This document shows positions 1 through 5,580 of a DNA stretch of 6,405 bases, piece after piece. The stretch is from positions 39,856 through 46,260 of the forward strand of contig HF986057.1 of NCBI GenBank assembly GCA_000431015.1, given 5' to 3'. The notes below the pieces were generated by a model. That model ran no database searches. It saw nothing but the letters and a program-made list of their open reading frames with translations, and was not told where the DNA came from. The number at the start of each line of letters is the position of its first letter. The first letter of the stretch is position 1. Origin of the DNA: Alistipes sp. CAG:514. Its GTDB lineage: Bacteria; Bacteroidota; Bacteroidia; Bacteroidales; UBA932. Made by a program: the position numbers and the translations under genes.

Positions 1-609
1 GCTCTTCACAACGGCGGGGCCGGTGAGGAACATGTAGGATGTGTTCTTGACCATCACCGTGAAGTCAGTGAGGGCAGGGGAGTAGACGGCCCCTCCGGCG
101 CAAGGGCCGAATATTCCTGAAATCTGCGGAACCACACCGGACGCGAGGATATTCCTTTCGAATATCTCGCCGTAGCCCGCGAGCGCGTCGACTCCCTCCT
201 GGATTCTCGCTCCGCCGGAGTCGTTGAGGCAGATGAACGGCGCTCCGTTCCTTGCGGCGAGATCCATCGCCTTGCAGATCTTCTCGGCCATTGTCTTGGA
301 AAGCGAACCTCCCGAGACGGTGAAGTCCTGCGCCGCCACGTAGACAAGACGGCCTCCGATCGTGCCTTGTCCGGTGACCACGCCGTCGCCGTCGAAGTGC
401 TGCTTCTCCATGCCGAAGTTCGTGCAGCGATGACGGACAAACATATCGAATTCCTCGAAACTTCCTTCGTCAAGCAGCAGCGCGAGGCGCTCCCTCGCAG
501 TCAACTTGCCTTTCTCATGCTGGGCATCGATTCGTTTCTGACCTCCGCCCATCCTGGCCGCGGCTCTGCGCTCGACCAGTTTCTTGATGTTATCCTGCTG
601 GATGCTCAT
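1..609 (-). CDS. mmdA: Acyl-CoA carboxyltransferase subunit (propionyl-/methylmalonyl-CoA type), 5' part only
   Basis: The first 203 codons of a biotin-dependent carboxyltransferase are present; the frame is open to the left edge, so the usual ~510-520 residue protein is cut there. The start is ATG at 609, giving MSIQQDNIKKLVERRAAARM. The N-terminal crotonase-like half of the family is clear: KLTARERLALLLDEGSFEE at about 35-53, DGDGVVTGQGTIGGR at 73-87, LNDSGGARIQEGVDAL at 128-143, and the glycine-rich GPCAGGAVYSPALTDF at 168-183, which in this family helps form the acyl-CoA and oxyanion site. Family members move a carboxyl group between biotin and propionyl-CoA or methylmalonyl-CoA; in Bacteroidales this serves the succinate-propionate pathway in the cytoplasm. 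It appears to be the first gene of its transcript, with a promoter at 647-677. The family is secure. Whether it works as a decarboxylase (MmdA) or a propionyl-CoA carboxylase (PccB) cannot be decided from this fragment, so the symbol is provisional. Confidence 0.9.
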   Translation of the reverse strand, partial: MSIQQDNIKKLVERRAAARMGGGQKRIDAQHEKGKLTARERLALLLDEGSFEEFDMFVRHRCTNFGMEKQHFDGDGVVTGQGTIGGRLVYVAAQDFTVSGGSLSKTMAEKICKAMDLAARNGAPFICLNDSGGARIQEGVDALAGYGEIFERNILASGVVPQISGIFGPCAGGAVYSPALTDFTVMVKNTSYMFLTGPAVVKS

Positions 610-646
610 ACTTTTTTGATTTGTTCTATTCTTATCTTACAATCTA

Positions 647-677
647 CAAATTTATCAAGAATCCGATTTCCGTCAAA
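647..677 (-). promoter_or_regulatory. Bacteroidota-type promoter for the carboxyltransferase gene
   Basis: On the minus strand a TTTG (-33 element, plus positions 674-677) is followed by 19 bases and then TAAATTTG (-7 element, plus positions 647-654). This is an exact fit to the Bacteroidota primary sigma factor consensus TTTG and TAnnTTTG. Transcription would begin a few bases further on, leaving a leader of about 30 bases before the ATG at 609. Confidence 0.75.
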
Positions 678-757
678 ATTCCAGCCCCCGAAATCGTGAA
701 TTTCCGTTACATGTGGTAAAATGCTGGTTTATGAACATAAAATAACAACGATGTCAC

Positions 758-833
758 ATAGCGCAAAGAAATTTTCCCCTGTCAAATTTTTGTAACGTGA
801 AAAATTTGACAGGGAAAAATTTTTTGCGCCTAT
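758..833. repeat. Long near-perfect palindrome (about 30-bp arms, 8-base loop)
   Basis: The left arm (761-791) and right arm (800-829) are reverse complements apart from one added base and one or two substitutions; the loop is GTAACGTG at 792-799. The match continues outward into ATA/TAT at 758-760 and 831-833 with one further indel. The arm core is CCCTGTCAAATTTTT. It lies between the yebC terminator and the carboxyltransferase promoter. Each arm carries TTGACA facing outward; on the plus strand it is followed 19 bases later by TATAAT (831-836). A cruciform or RNA hairpin, a small mobile-element relic or a dyad operator are all possible. The structure is certain and the role is unknown. Confidence 0.75.
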
Positions 834-861
834 AATGCGCCCATAACCGCTCCATCAGTAA

Positions 862-896
862 AAAGGCTGACTGAAAAATCCTTCCAGTCAGCCTTT
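862..896 (-). terminator. Rho-independent terminator after yebC
   Basis: A perfect 12-bp inverted repeat (862-873 with 885-896, arms AAAGGCTGACTG and CAGTCAGCCTTT) encloses an 11-base loop. Read on the minus strand it begins about 19 bases after the yebC stop codon and ends in a run of five T residues, the usual form of an intrinsic terminator. The opposite strand also has a T-run, but a shorter one. Confidence 0.85.
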
Positions 897-914
897 AATA
901 CTCATTAATGATTA

Positions 915-1667
915 TTATTCCGCCGGTTTCAGCGTGCTGTAGACGTTGGTGACATCGTCATCGTCCTCAAGAAGGCCGGTGAGCTTGTCGAGAGTCTCCC
1001 GCTGCTCCGGCGTGACATCCTTAAGATCCACGTTAGGAATCCTCTCGAATCCTCCGGACACAAGCTCATAGCCGTTGTCCTCGATGTACTTCTGGATCGC
1101 GCCGTAGGACTCGTAGGCTCCGTAGATCACGACATCCTTCGTGATCTCCCCGTCCTTGTCCTCCACTTCCTCGATGAACACCTCTGGGTCGTCGTCGCAG
1201 TCGCAAAGGGCGAGCTGAAGCTCGTCGATGTCAAGCCCTTCCTGGTATTTGATCTTGAACACGCACTTGTGGTCGAACATGAAGCTCACGCTGCCGCTGG
1301 TCCCGAGCGAGCCGCCGCACTTGGTGAAGTAGCTTCTGACGTTGGCCACCGTCCTGGTGTTGTTGTCGGTCGCCGTCTCGACAAGGTAGGCGATTCCGTG
1401 AGGGCCGTAGCCTTCGAACACAACCTCCTTGAAGTCACCCTGGTTCTTCTCAAGAGCCCTCTTGATGGCCTTCTCGACATTGTCCTTAGGCATGTTCTCG
1501 CTCCTGGCCTCGGCCAGGAGGGCGCGGAGCCTGGAGTTGCCGACAACATCAGGTCCACCCTGCTTGACGGCGATGGTGATTTCCTTTCCGATCTTGGTGA
1601 AGGTCTTGGCCATGTGCCCCCACCTCTTCATCTTCCTTTCCTTTCGGAATTCAAACGCTCTTCCCAT
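915..1667 (-). CDS. yebC: YebC/TACO1-family protein
   Basis: A full-length YebC/TACO1 protein of 250 residues, typical for the family. It opens with MGRAFEFRKERKMKRW, the usual start of Bacteroidota members, which supports the ATG at 1667. Family landmarks are AKTFTKIGKEITIAVKQGGP at about 20-39, NSRLRALL with NMPKDNVEKAI in domain 1, then FEGYGPHGIAYLVE, TDNNTRTVANVR and CGGSLGTSGSVSFMF in domain 2, and the acidic LEDDDDVTNVYSTL near the C-terminus. Members have been described both as DNA-binding regulators and, more recently, as ribosome-associated factors that ease translation of proline-rich stretches; which applies here is not visible. It is the second gene of an operon: only 5 bases separate the TPR gene's stop from this ATG, and the likely ribosome binding sequence AAGGA overlaps that stop codon. 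A strong terminator follows. Confidence 0.95.
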   Translation of the reverse strand: MGRAFEFRKERKMKRWGHMAKTFTKIGKEITIAVKQGGPDVVGNSRLRALLAEARSENMPKDNVEKAIKRALEKNQGDFKEVVFEGYGPHGIAYLVETATDNNTRTVANVRSYFTKCGGSLGTSGSVSFMFDHKCVFKIKYQEGLDIDELQLALCDCDDDPEVFIEEVEDKDGEITKDVVIYGAYESYGAIQKYIEDNGYELVSGGFERIPNVDLKDVTPEQRETLDKLTGLLEDDDDVTNVYSTLKPAE

Positions 1668-1672
1668 GGTCC

Positions 1673-2365
1673 TTATTTGGTCTGGTTTTCGATGCGGGTG
1701 ATGTACTTGTCGATGTCGTAGCCCTCAGGAGAGTTGGCGTACTGATCCTTGATCTTCTTGTAGAAGGTGAGGGCCTTGGCGTTGTCGCCGAGTTCCTCGC
1801 AGGTCACTCCGGCCTTGAGAAGGTAGGAGGCGGCGAACATGTTGTCGGCTGCCGCGGCGGCCTTCTCGAAATAGCCCAGAGCCTCGCTGTACTTCTCCAG
1901 TCCCACATAGGCGTCTCCGATGCAAGCGGTGGCGCGGGCTGAAAGGATGGCGTCCTTGCCATTATACTTCTTGAGATAGTTGATGGCCTCCTGGTAGTTT
2001 CCGAGCTGGAGTTCGCAGACACCGGCGTAGAAGTACACATCCTTGCCTCCCTTTGCGCCGAAATCATTGATGATCTGGGCGAATCCCAGAACGTTGCCGT
2101 CACCGTTGAGGGCAAGCTCGAACTCACCGTTGCGGAAGTTGGCCTCGGCCGGGAACATCTGTGCCGCAGCTTCCTCGCCCTTAGGCTGGGCGTAGAACTT
2201 CTGGTAGGCGATAACGCCCAGCGCGATCACCACGAGGGCGATCAGAACACCATAGATTGTCTTCTTGTTCTCACGGAAGAACTGGTCGGTCTTGGACACG
2301 GTCTCGATGACCTTCTCCTCACGGGCCTGCTCTCTTTCCTTTACATTTGCATCTTGTTTTGCCAT
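1673..2365 (-). CDS. Membrane-anchored TPR protein (YfgM-like tetratricopeptide family)
   Basis: A 230-residue protein from ATG 2365. The N-terminus is charged and cytoplasmic (about 1-35, rich in K, E and R), followed by one membrane segment at about 36-54 (TIYGVLIALVVIALGVIAY), so the rest should face the periplasm. The soluble part holds about three tetratricopeptide repeats: roughly 107-137 (VYFYAGVCELQLGNYQEAI), 144-174 (ARATACIGDAYVGLEKYSEA) and 180-210 (SYLLKAGVTCEELGDNAKA). The layout matches the TPR_21/YfgM-like group, whose studied members act as envelope scaffolds or chaperone partners; that role is inferred. In Bacteroidota such genes are often found next to recF, as here, where it is transcribed divergently from recF. 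It is the first gene of an operon with yebC, with a candidate promoter at 2552-2583 and a long leader. No single substrate or partner can be named. Confidence 0.88.
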   Translation of the reverse strand: MAKQDANVKEREQAREEKVIETVSKTDQFFRENKKTIYGVLIALVVIALGVIAYQKFYAQPKGEEAAAQMFPAEANFRNGEFELALNGDGNVLGFAQIINDFGAKGGKDVYFYAGVCELQLGNYQEAINYLKKYNGKDAILSARATACIGDAYVGLEKYSEALGYFEKAAAAADNMFAASYLLKAGVTCEELGDNAKALTFYKKIKDQYANSPEGYDIDKYITRIENQTK

Positions 2366-2409
2366 TTCTATAAAGTTTTTGTTATTATCTTACTCAACTT
2401 TCGCAAGTA

Positions 2410-2459
2410 GGCAATCACCTGCTGTCAAATACATTATCTCACGTTCGGAGGTGATTGCC
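2410..2459. repeat. 11-bp inverted repeat in the TPR-yebC leader
   Basis: GGCAATCACCT (2410-2420) and its exact complement AGGTGATTGCC (2449-2459) flank a 28-base spacer. It lies 44 to 94 bases upstream of the TPR gene's ATG and inside the transcript if the promoter at 2552-2583 is used. It could form a long-loop hairpin in the leader RNA or be a DNA operator. No T-run follows, so it is not a normal terminator. Confidence 0.6.
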
Positions 2460-2480
2460 CACCCACATCATTTCACGTTA

Positions 2481-2517
2481 CCCCCTCCCTAAATCCCTCC
2501 CCTCGGGGGAGGGACTT
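2481..2517. repeat. C-rich REP-like hairpin
   Basis: TCCCTCCCC (2494-2502) pairs exactly with GGGGAGGGA (2506-2514) around a 3-base loop, preceded by a partial direct copy CCCCCTCCCT (2481-2490). Very similar CCCTCCC...GGGAGGG elements are, from memory, scattered through intergenic regions of many Bacteroidota, which suggests a repetitive extragenic element. Neither strand carries a T-run after it, so a terminator role is not supported. Confidence 0.55.
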
Positions 2518-2520
2518 GCT

Positions 2521-2538
2521 TTCACTGCAAGCAGTGAA
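2521..2538. repeat. 18-bp near-perfect palindrome near the TPR-yebC transcription start
   Basis: TTCACTGCAAGCAGTGAA consists of perfect 8-bp arms around AA. It lies just downstream of the proposed minus-strand -7 element (2552-2559), a position where a bound repressor or a 5'-end RNA hairpin could act. It also directly follows the C-rich hairpin and may be part of the same repetitive element. The role is unknown. Confidence 0.55.
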
Positions 2539-2551
2539 GAATAATAGTCCG

Positions 2552-2583
2552 CAAAATTAGGAAAAAATGTTTAATCCTGCAAT
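2552..2583 (-). promoter_or_regulatory. Candidate promoter for the TPR-yebC operon
   Basis: On the minus strand ATTG (plus 2580-2583) is followed by 20 bases and TAATTTTG (plus 2552-2559). The -7 element fits TAnnTTTG exactly; the -33 element has one mismatch to TTTG. If used, it gives a leader of about 180 bases containing the three inverted repeats at 2410-2538. Confidence 0.5.
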
Positions 2584-2606
2584 AATATAGGCAGAGTGTC
2601 TCTCGC

Positions 2607-2628
2607 CGCCGGCCTCTTCTTGCCGGCG
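2607..2628. repeat. GC-rich hairpin just upstream of the recF promoter
   Basis: CGCCGGC (2607-2613) pairs with GCCGGCG (2622-2628) around the 8-base loop CTCTTCTT. It sits between the two divergent promoters, a few bases before the proposed recF -33 element. No T-run follows on either strand. It may be an operator or simply a local GC-rich dyad. Confidence 0.4.
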
Positions 2629-2632
2629 CCAG

Positions 2633-2662
2633 TCTGTTTTCACGCGAAAATTATTATCTTTG
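2633..2662 (+). promoter_or_regulatory. Candidate promoter for recF
   Basis: TATCTTTG at 2655-2662 matches the Bacteroidota -7 consensus TAnnTTTG exactly, about 20 bases before the ATG at 2684. A weaker -33 match, TCTG at 2633-2636, lies 18 bases upstream. The very short leader implied here argues against any recF start upstream of 2684. Confidence 0.55.
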
Positions 2663-2683
2663 TCTCGGTTCAATGAAGATCAG

Positions 2684-3781
2684 ATGCCTGCTCTTAAGAA
2701 AATAGCCATACAGAATTTCCGGAACATAGCGTTCCAGGAGCTGTCGTTCGCTCCCAACATCAACTGCATCTCAGGCAACAACGGGGAGGGAAAGACCAAC
2801 CTGATGGACGCCGTGTGGTACCTTTCGATGACCAAGAGCGCGTTCGCCTCGTCGGACAGATTCAACTTCCGGCACGGCACCGACTCCTTCGCCGTCTCGG
2901 GGACATATTCCATGAATATGGGGCCGGACGCGCGGTTCTCGGTCCAGGTGGACGGCAAGGGCGAGAAGAAGGTGCGCCGGGACGACAAGGCATATTCGAA
3001 GATCTCTGATCACATCGGTGTGCTGCCGATCGTGATGGTCTCGCCGTCAGACACTTCCCTCGTCAGCGAGAGCGGTGAGGATCGGCGGCGGTTCGTCAAT
3101 TCCGTGCTGTCGCAGATGGACAGGGAATATCTCGCCGCGATGCAGCAGTACAACCGCCTGCTTTTCCAACGCAACAAGATGCTCAAGGACGGCACCTTCG
3201 ACGAGGCACTGCTCGATGTGTTCGACGAACGGATGAATGAATATGCCGGAGCGATACACGCCAGGAGGGAGGCCTTCATCAGGGATCTCCTTCCGCTTGT
3301 GGCAGGGCATTACGCCACGCTTTCGGGTGGTCGTGAGACCGTGTCGATCGACTATCGTTCGGATCTTGCGAAGGGTTCGCTGTCGGATCTTCTGAAGGCC
3401 TCCAGGGAGAAGGACAGGATGTTCAGGTACACCACCGTCGGGATCCAGAGGGATGATTTCCTCTTCGGGATGAACGGGTTTCCGATCAGGCGCTGTGGCT
3501 CGCAAGGGCAGCAGAAGTCGTTTCTGGTCTCCTTGAAGTTCGCCCAGTACGAGCTGATGAAGACCCGTTACGGCTTTCCGCCGATGCTTCTGCTGGATGA
3601 CGTGTTCGACAAGCTGGACATGGGCAGGATCTCGAATCTGCTGGGATTGGTCGCCGGGAGTGATTTCGGCCAGATATTCATAACCGACAGCAACAAGGTC
3701 AGGATGTCGGGCATTGTCGATGGCCTGACGGCGGACAGGGCTTATTTCGAGGCCGTCGGAGGTGAGTTCAGAATGATTTGA
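2684..3781 (+). CDS. recF: RecF, DNA gap repair and replication-restart ATPase
   Basis: A 365-residue RecF, the normal length. ABC/SMC-type ATPase motifs occur in order: IAIQNFRNI at about 7-15, Walker A GNNGEGKT at 31-38, the RecF-type segment MVSPSDTSLVSESGEDRRRF at about 118-137, VGIQRDDFLF at 252-261 (the place of the family's GPHRDD, with I-Q in place of P-H), signature GSQGQQKS at 272-279, and Walker B with D-loop LLLDDVFDKLD at 302-312, ending in FITDSN. RecF binds ATP and DNA and, with RecO and RecR, helps load RecA at single-stranded gaps; it is cytoplasmic. The ATG at 2684 is preferred over an in-frame TTG at 2660 because that TTG forms part of the likely -7 promoter element. No strong Shine-Dalgarno is visible, as is common in Bacteroidota. 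Only 2 bases separate its stop from the dciA ATG, so the two are surely co-transcribed. Confidence 0.96.
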   Translation: MPALKKIAIQNFRNIAFQELSFAPNINCISGNNGEGKTNLMDAVWYLSMTKSAFASSDRFNFRHGTDSFAVSGTYSMNMGPDARFSVQVDGKGEKKVRRDDKAYSKISDHIGVLPIVMVSPSDTSLVSESGEDRRRFVNSVLSQMDREYLAAMQQYNRLLFQRNKMLKDGTFDEALLDVFDERMNEYAGAIHARREAFIRDLLPLVAGHYATLSGGRETVSIDYRSDLAKGSLSDLLKASREKDRMFRYTTVGIQRDDFLFGMNGFPIRRCGSQGQQKSFLVSLKFAQYELMKTRYGFPPMLLLDDVFDKLDMGRISNLLGLVAGSDFGQIFITDSNKVRMSGIVDGLTADRAYFEAVGGEFRMI

Positions 3782-3783
3782 CG

Positions 3784-4128
3784 ATGGTGGAGTTCAGGAA
3801 GATCAAAGGCACGCCCCGCAAGGAGGCTTTGGGTATGGATCAGCTGATTCCCCTGTACATCAGGGCGTTGAAGCTGAGCGCGGGACTCAACACGCAGAGG
3901 GTCTTCGCGGCCTGGGACGCAGTCTCGGGAGTCGCTGGCCAGACGCTCAGGAAGTTCTACAGGGACGGCAAGCTTTACGTCACCATCTCGTCCTCCATGA
4001 TCAGGAGCCATCTGGAGTTCCAGAAGCCGTCCTTGATCCAGGCCATGAACCGTTTCTTGGAGAAGGATGAGCTCTTCGTCAAGGACTACGACAAGGTGGG
4101 ATTTGTCAAGGAGTTGATACTTAAATGA
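3784..4128 (+). CDS. dciA: DUF721/DciA-family protein
   Basis: A 114-residue DUF721 protein directly after recF. The domain spans about 17-114, with a conserved-looking core: an N-terminal helix (MDQLIPLYIRALKLSAGLN), W44 in VFAAWDAVSG, then KLYVTISSSMIRSHLEFQKP at 63-82, which resembles the family pattern of a beta strand plus helix ending in a leucine-rich stretch. DciA proteins interact with the replicative helicase DnaB and help load or operate it in bacteria lacking DnaC or DnaI; the recF neighbourhood fits a DNA-replication role. The ATG at 3784 is preferred. A TTG at 3778 that overlaps recF's stop codon (TTGA) would add two residues and would imply translational coupling. The family call rests on motif pattern and context, so it is slightly less certain than recF. 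Confidence 0.85.
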   Translation: MVEFRKIKGTPRKEALGMDQLIPLYIRALKLSAGLNTQRVFAAWDAVSGVAGQTLRKFYRDGKLYVTISSSMIRSHLEFQKPSLIQAMNRFLEKDELFVKDYDKVGFVKELILK

Positions 4129-4133
4129 CTTTG
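4102..4133 (+). promoter_or_regulatory. Candidate internal promoter for pdxB
   Basis: TTTG (4102-4105), 20 bases, then TGACTTTG (4126-4133), one mismatch from TAnnTTTG. It lies inside the last codons of dciA, so pdxB could be transcribed alone as well as by readthrough from recF-dciA. This is a sequence match only. Confidence 0.35.
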
Positions 4134-4165
4134 GAGGAATTATTGTTTTTTCGGTTATTGTTAGT

Positions 4166-4173
4166 CAGGAGGT
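4166..4173 (+). promoter_or_regulatory. Strong ribosome binding site of pdxB
   Basis: CAGGAGGT ends 6 bases before the ATG at 4180. It is the best Shine-Dalgarno match in the window and fixes the pdxB start; the ATG at 4175 is in another frame and too close to the site. Confidence 0.75.
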
Positions 4174-4179
4174 AATGCT

Positions 4180-5226
4180 ATGGGCGACAGGGTCAGGATC
4201 ATAATCGACGACGCCATCCCTTTCATCGAGGGGGTTCTGGAACCGTATGTGGATGTCAGGTACATGGAGGGCAGGGCGATCTCCAGAGAGGATGCGATGG
4301 AGGCGGACGCGCTGATCATCAGGACAAGAACCAAGTGCGACGCTGCCTTGCTGGAGGAGACTCCGGTGAAGTTCATCGCCACGGCGACCATCGGGATGGA
4401 CCACATCGATCTTCCGTACTGCAACGAGAAGGGGATCATCGTCCGTAATTCCGCCGGATGCAACGCCGGAGGAGTGATGAACTATGTCTTCTCGGCCCTC
4501 TACGGTGTGGCCGCCAGGAAGGCCATCAGGCTGGAGGGAGGCAAGATCGGAGTCGTGGGGGTCGGCAATGTCGGCAGAAGGGTCGATTCCGTGGCCGGTT
4601 CGCTGGGCTTCAAGGTTCTGAAGAACGATCCTCCGAGGATGAAGGAGGAGGGCAACGAGGGTTTCTGTCCGCTGGACTACCTGCTTGCCAACTCGGACAT
4701 CGTGACCATGCATGTTCCTCTGAACGAGACGACAAGGGGCATGGCGGACGATGAGTTCTTCGAGCGGATGAAGCCTGGCACAATCTTCATCAACGCTTCC
4801 CGTGGCGAGGTTGTGGACGAGGCCGCGTTGAAGAGAGCCATTCCGAAACTCGGCCCGGTGATCATCGACACGTGGAACAACGAGCCGGACATCGATGTTG
4901 ACCTTCTGAATATGGTGGACATCGCCACTCCGCACATCGCCGGCTATTCCTACCAAGGCAAGCAGAACGGCACCGCCCTGGCCGTGCGCGCCATCGCCCG
5001 CTTCTTCGGCATAGAGCCTCTATACGATTTCTTTCCCAAGACCGAAATCATTGACCTTGAGTCAATCCGCCTTGACCTGAAAGGCAAGTCCCAGGGAGAG
5101 GTCGCCTCCGTCCTCCAGTACAACTACCCGATCTTCACTGACGATTTCATGCTCCGCATGGCTCCCGAAAACTTCGAGTCCCTCCGCTCCACCTACAAAT
5201 ACCGCCGTGAGTTCTATATCTTCTGA
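4180..5226 (+). CDS. pdxB: Erythronate-4-phosphate dehydrogenase
   Basis: A 348-residue D-2-hydroxyacid dehydrogenase of the PdxB type. It oxidises 4-phospho-D-erythronate to 2-oxo-3-hydroxy-4-phosphobutanoate in the DXP-dependent pathway to pyridoxal 5'-phosphate, in the cytoplasm. Visible landmarks: substrate-domain FIATATIGMDHIDLPYC at about 65-81, NSAGCNAGGVMNYV at 90-103, the NAD-binding GVGNVG at 127-132 with the strand-end acid D150 in NDPPR (typical of PdxB), and the catalytic set R208 (INASRGEVVDE), E235 (NNEPDID) and H252 (TPHIAGYS). The C-terminal dimerisation region ends FESLRSTYKYRREFYIF, matching the family's conserved RRE segment near its end. Other hydroxyacid dehydrogenases are less likely because of the DPPR motif and this C-terminal domain. 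It follows dciA by 51 bases and has its own ribosome binding site. Its last ~35 bases are the seed of the tandem array that starts immediately after the stop. Confidence 0.93.
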   Translation: MGDRVRIIIDDAIPFIEGVLEPYVDVRYMEGRAISREDAMEADALIIRTRTKCDAALLEETPVKFIATATIGMDHIDLPYCNEKGIIVRNSAGCNAGGVMNYVFSALYGVAARKAIRLEGGKIGVVGVGNVGRRVDSVAGSLGFKVLKNDPPRMKEEGNEGFCPLDYLLANSDIVTMHVPLNETTRGMADDEFFERMKPGTIFINASRGEVVDEAALKRAIPKLGPVIIDTWNNEPDIDVDLLNMVDIATPHIAGYSYQGKQNGTALAVRAIARFFGIEPLYDFFPKTEIIDLESIRLDLKGKSQGEVASVLQYNYPIFTDDFMLRMAPENFESLRSTYKYRREFYIF

Positions 5227-5536
5227 CCCCGAATACCGCCGCGAGTTCTACATCTTCTGGCTCCGAATACCGCTGTGAGTTCTGCATCTTCTGGCCACCG
5301 AATATCGCCGCGAGTTCCGCATCTTCTGACCACCGAATATCGCCGCGGATTCTGCATCTTCTGGCTCTGAATACCTCCGCGAGTTCTACATCTTCTGACC
5401 ACCGAATATCGCCGCGAGTTCCGCATCTTCTGGCTCCGAATATCGCTGTGAGTTCTGCATCTTCTGGCCACCGAATATCGCCGCAAGTTCCGCATCTTCT
5501 GGCTCCGAATACCGCCGCGAGTTCCGCATCTTCTGG
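5192..5536. repeat. Tandem array of ten 34-35 bp units: pdxB's 3' end plus nine degenerate copies
   Basis: The end of pdxB (5192-5226, through TGA) is followed head to tail by nine related units at 5227-5260, 5261-5294, 5295-5329, 5330-5364, 5365-5398, 5399-5433, 5434-5467, 5468-5502 and 5503-5536. Each has the core GAATA(C/T)CGCCGCGAGTTC, then (T/C)(A/G)CATCTTCTG(G/A). Unit 1 and unit 5 differ from the native 30-base core at 4 positions, the others at 5 to 8. All but one of the changes (a G to T in unit 5) are transitions. Units starting CTCC or CTCT are 34 bases and those starting CCACC are 35; they mostly alternate, giving a 69-bp super-unit. There are no spacers, so this is not a CRISPR array. 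Between the array and the lipoprotein gene (5537-5676) there is only a weak hairpin and unremarkable DNA. Duplication of the gene end by slippage or unequal exchange is the simplest origin; any function is unknown. Confidence 0.95.
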
Positions 5537-5580
5537 CCGTCTTTTCAGGCGGCACTGTCGTTTCGGCAGGCTCAAGGACA
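5536..5580. repeat. Two small hairpins closing the pdxB array
   Basis: GCCGTC (5536-5541) can pair with GGCGGC (5548-5553) with one G-T pair, and TGTCGTT (5556-5562) with AAGGACA (5574-5580) with one mismatch. The second, including TTTCGGCAGGCTCA inside it, resembles from memory a dispersed Bacteroidota extragenic repeat of the form GTCATTTCGACAGGCTCAATG. There is no T-run, so an ordinary intrinsic terminator for pdxB is not seen. Confidence 0.35.

Noticed and set aside
54..699. ORFs of 139 codons (minus, 54-473) and 110 codons (plus, 367-699)
   Set aside because: Both overlap the carboxyltransferase frame, which has recognisable motifs from 609 to the edge.
806..836. Sigma-70-like promoter TTGACA...TATAAT on the plus strand
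   Set aside because: The 19-base spacing is long, Bacteroidota use a different consensus, and only a terminator and the 3' end of yebC lie downstream. It is kept only as a note on the palindrome.
1269..1721. Plus-strand ORF opposite yebC
   Set aside because: It is a shadow of the well-supported yebC and TPR coding frames.
4165..4956. 263-codon minus-strand ORF opposite pdxB
   Set aside because: It is antisense to a clear full-length PdxB with intact catalytic residues, and its composition is that of a shadow frame.
5227..5536. CRISPR array
   Set aside because: The 34-35 bp units are directly adjacent with no unique spacers, they are degenerate, and they derive from the pdxB coding end.
5192..5536. 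Diversity-generating retroelement (template and variable repeats)
   Set aside because: No reverse transcriptase is present and the differences are not restricted to adenine positions.
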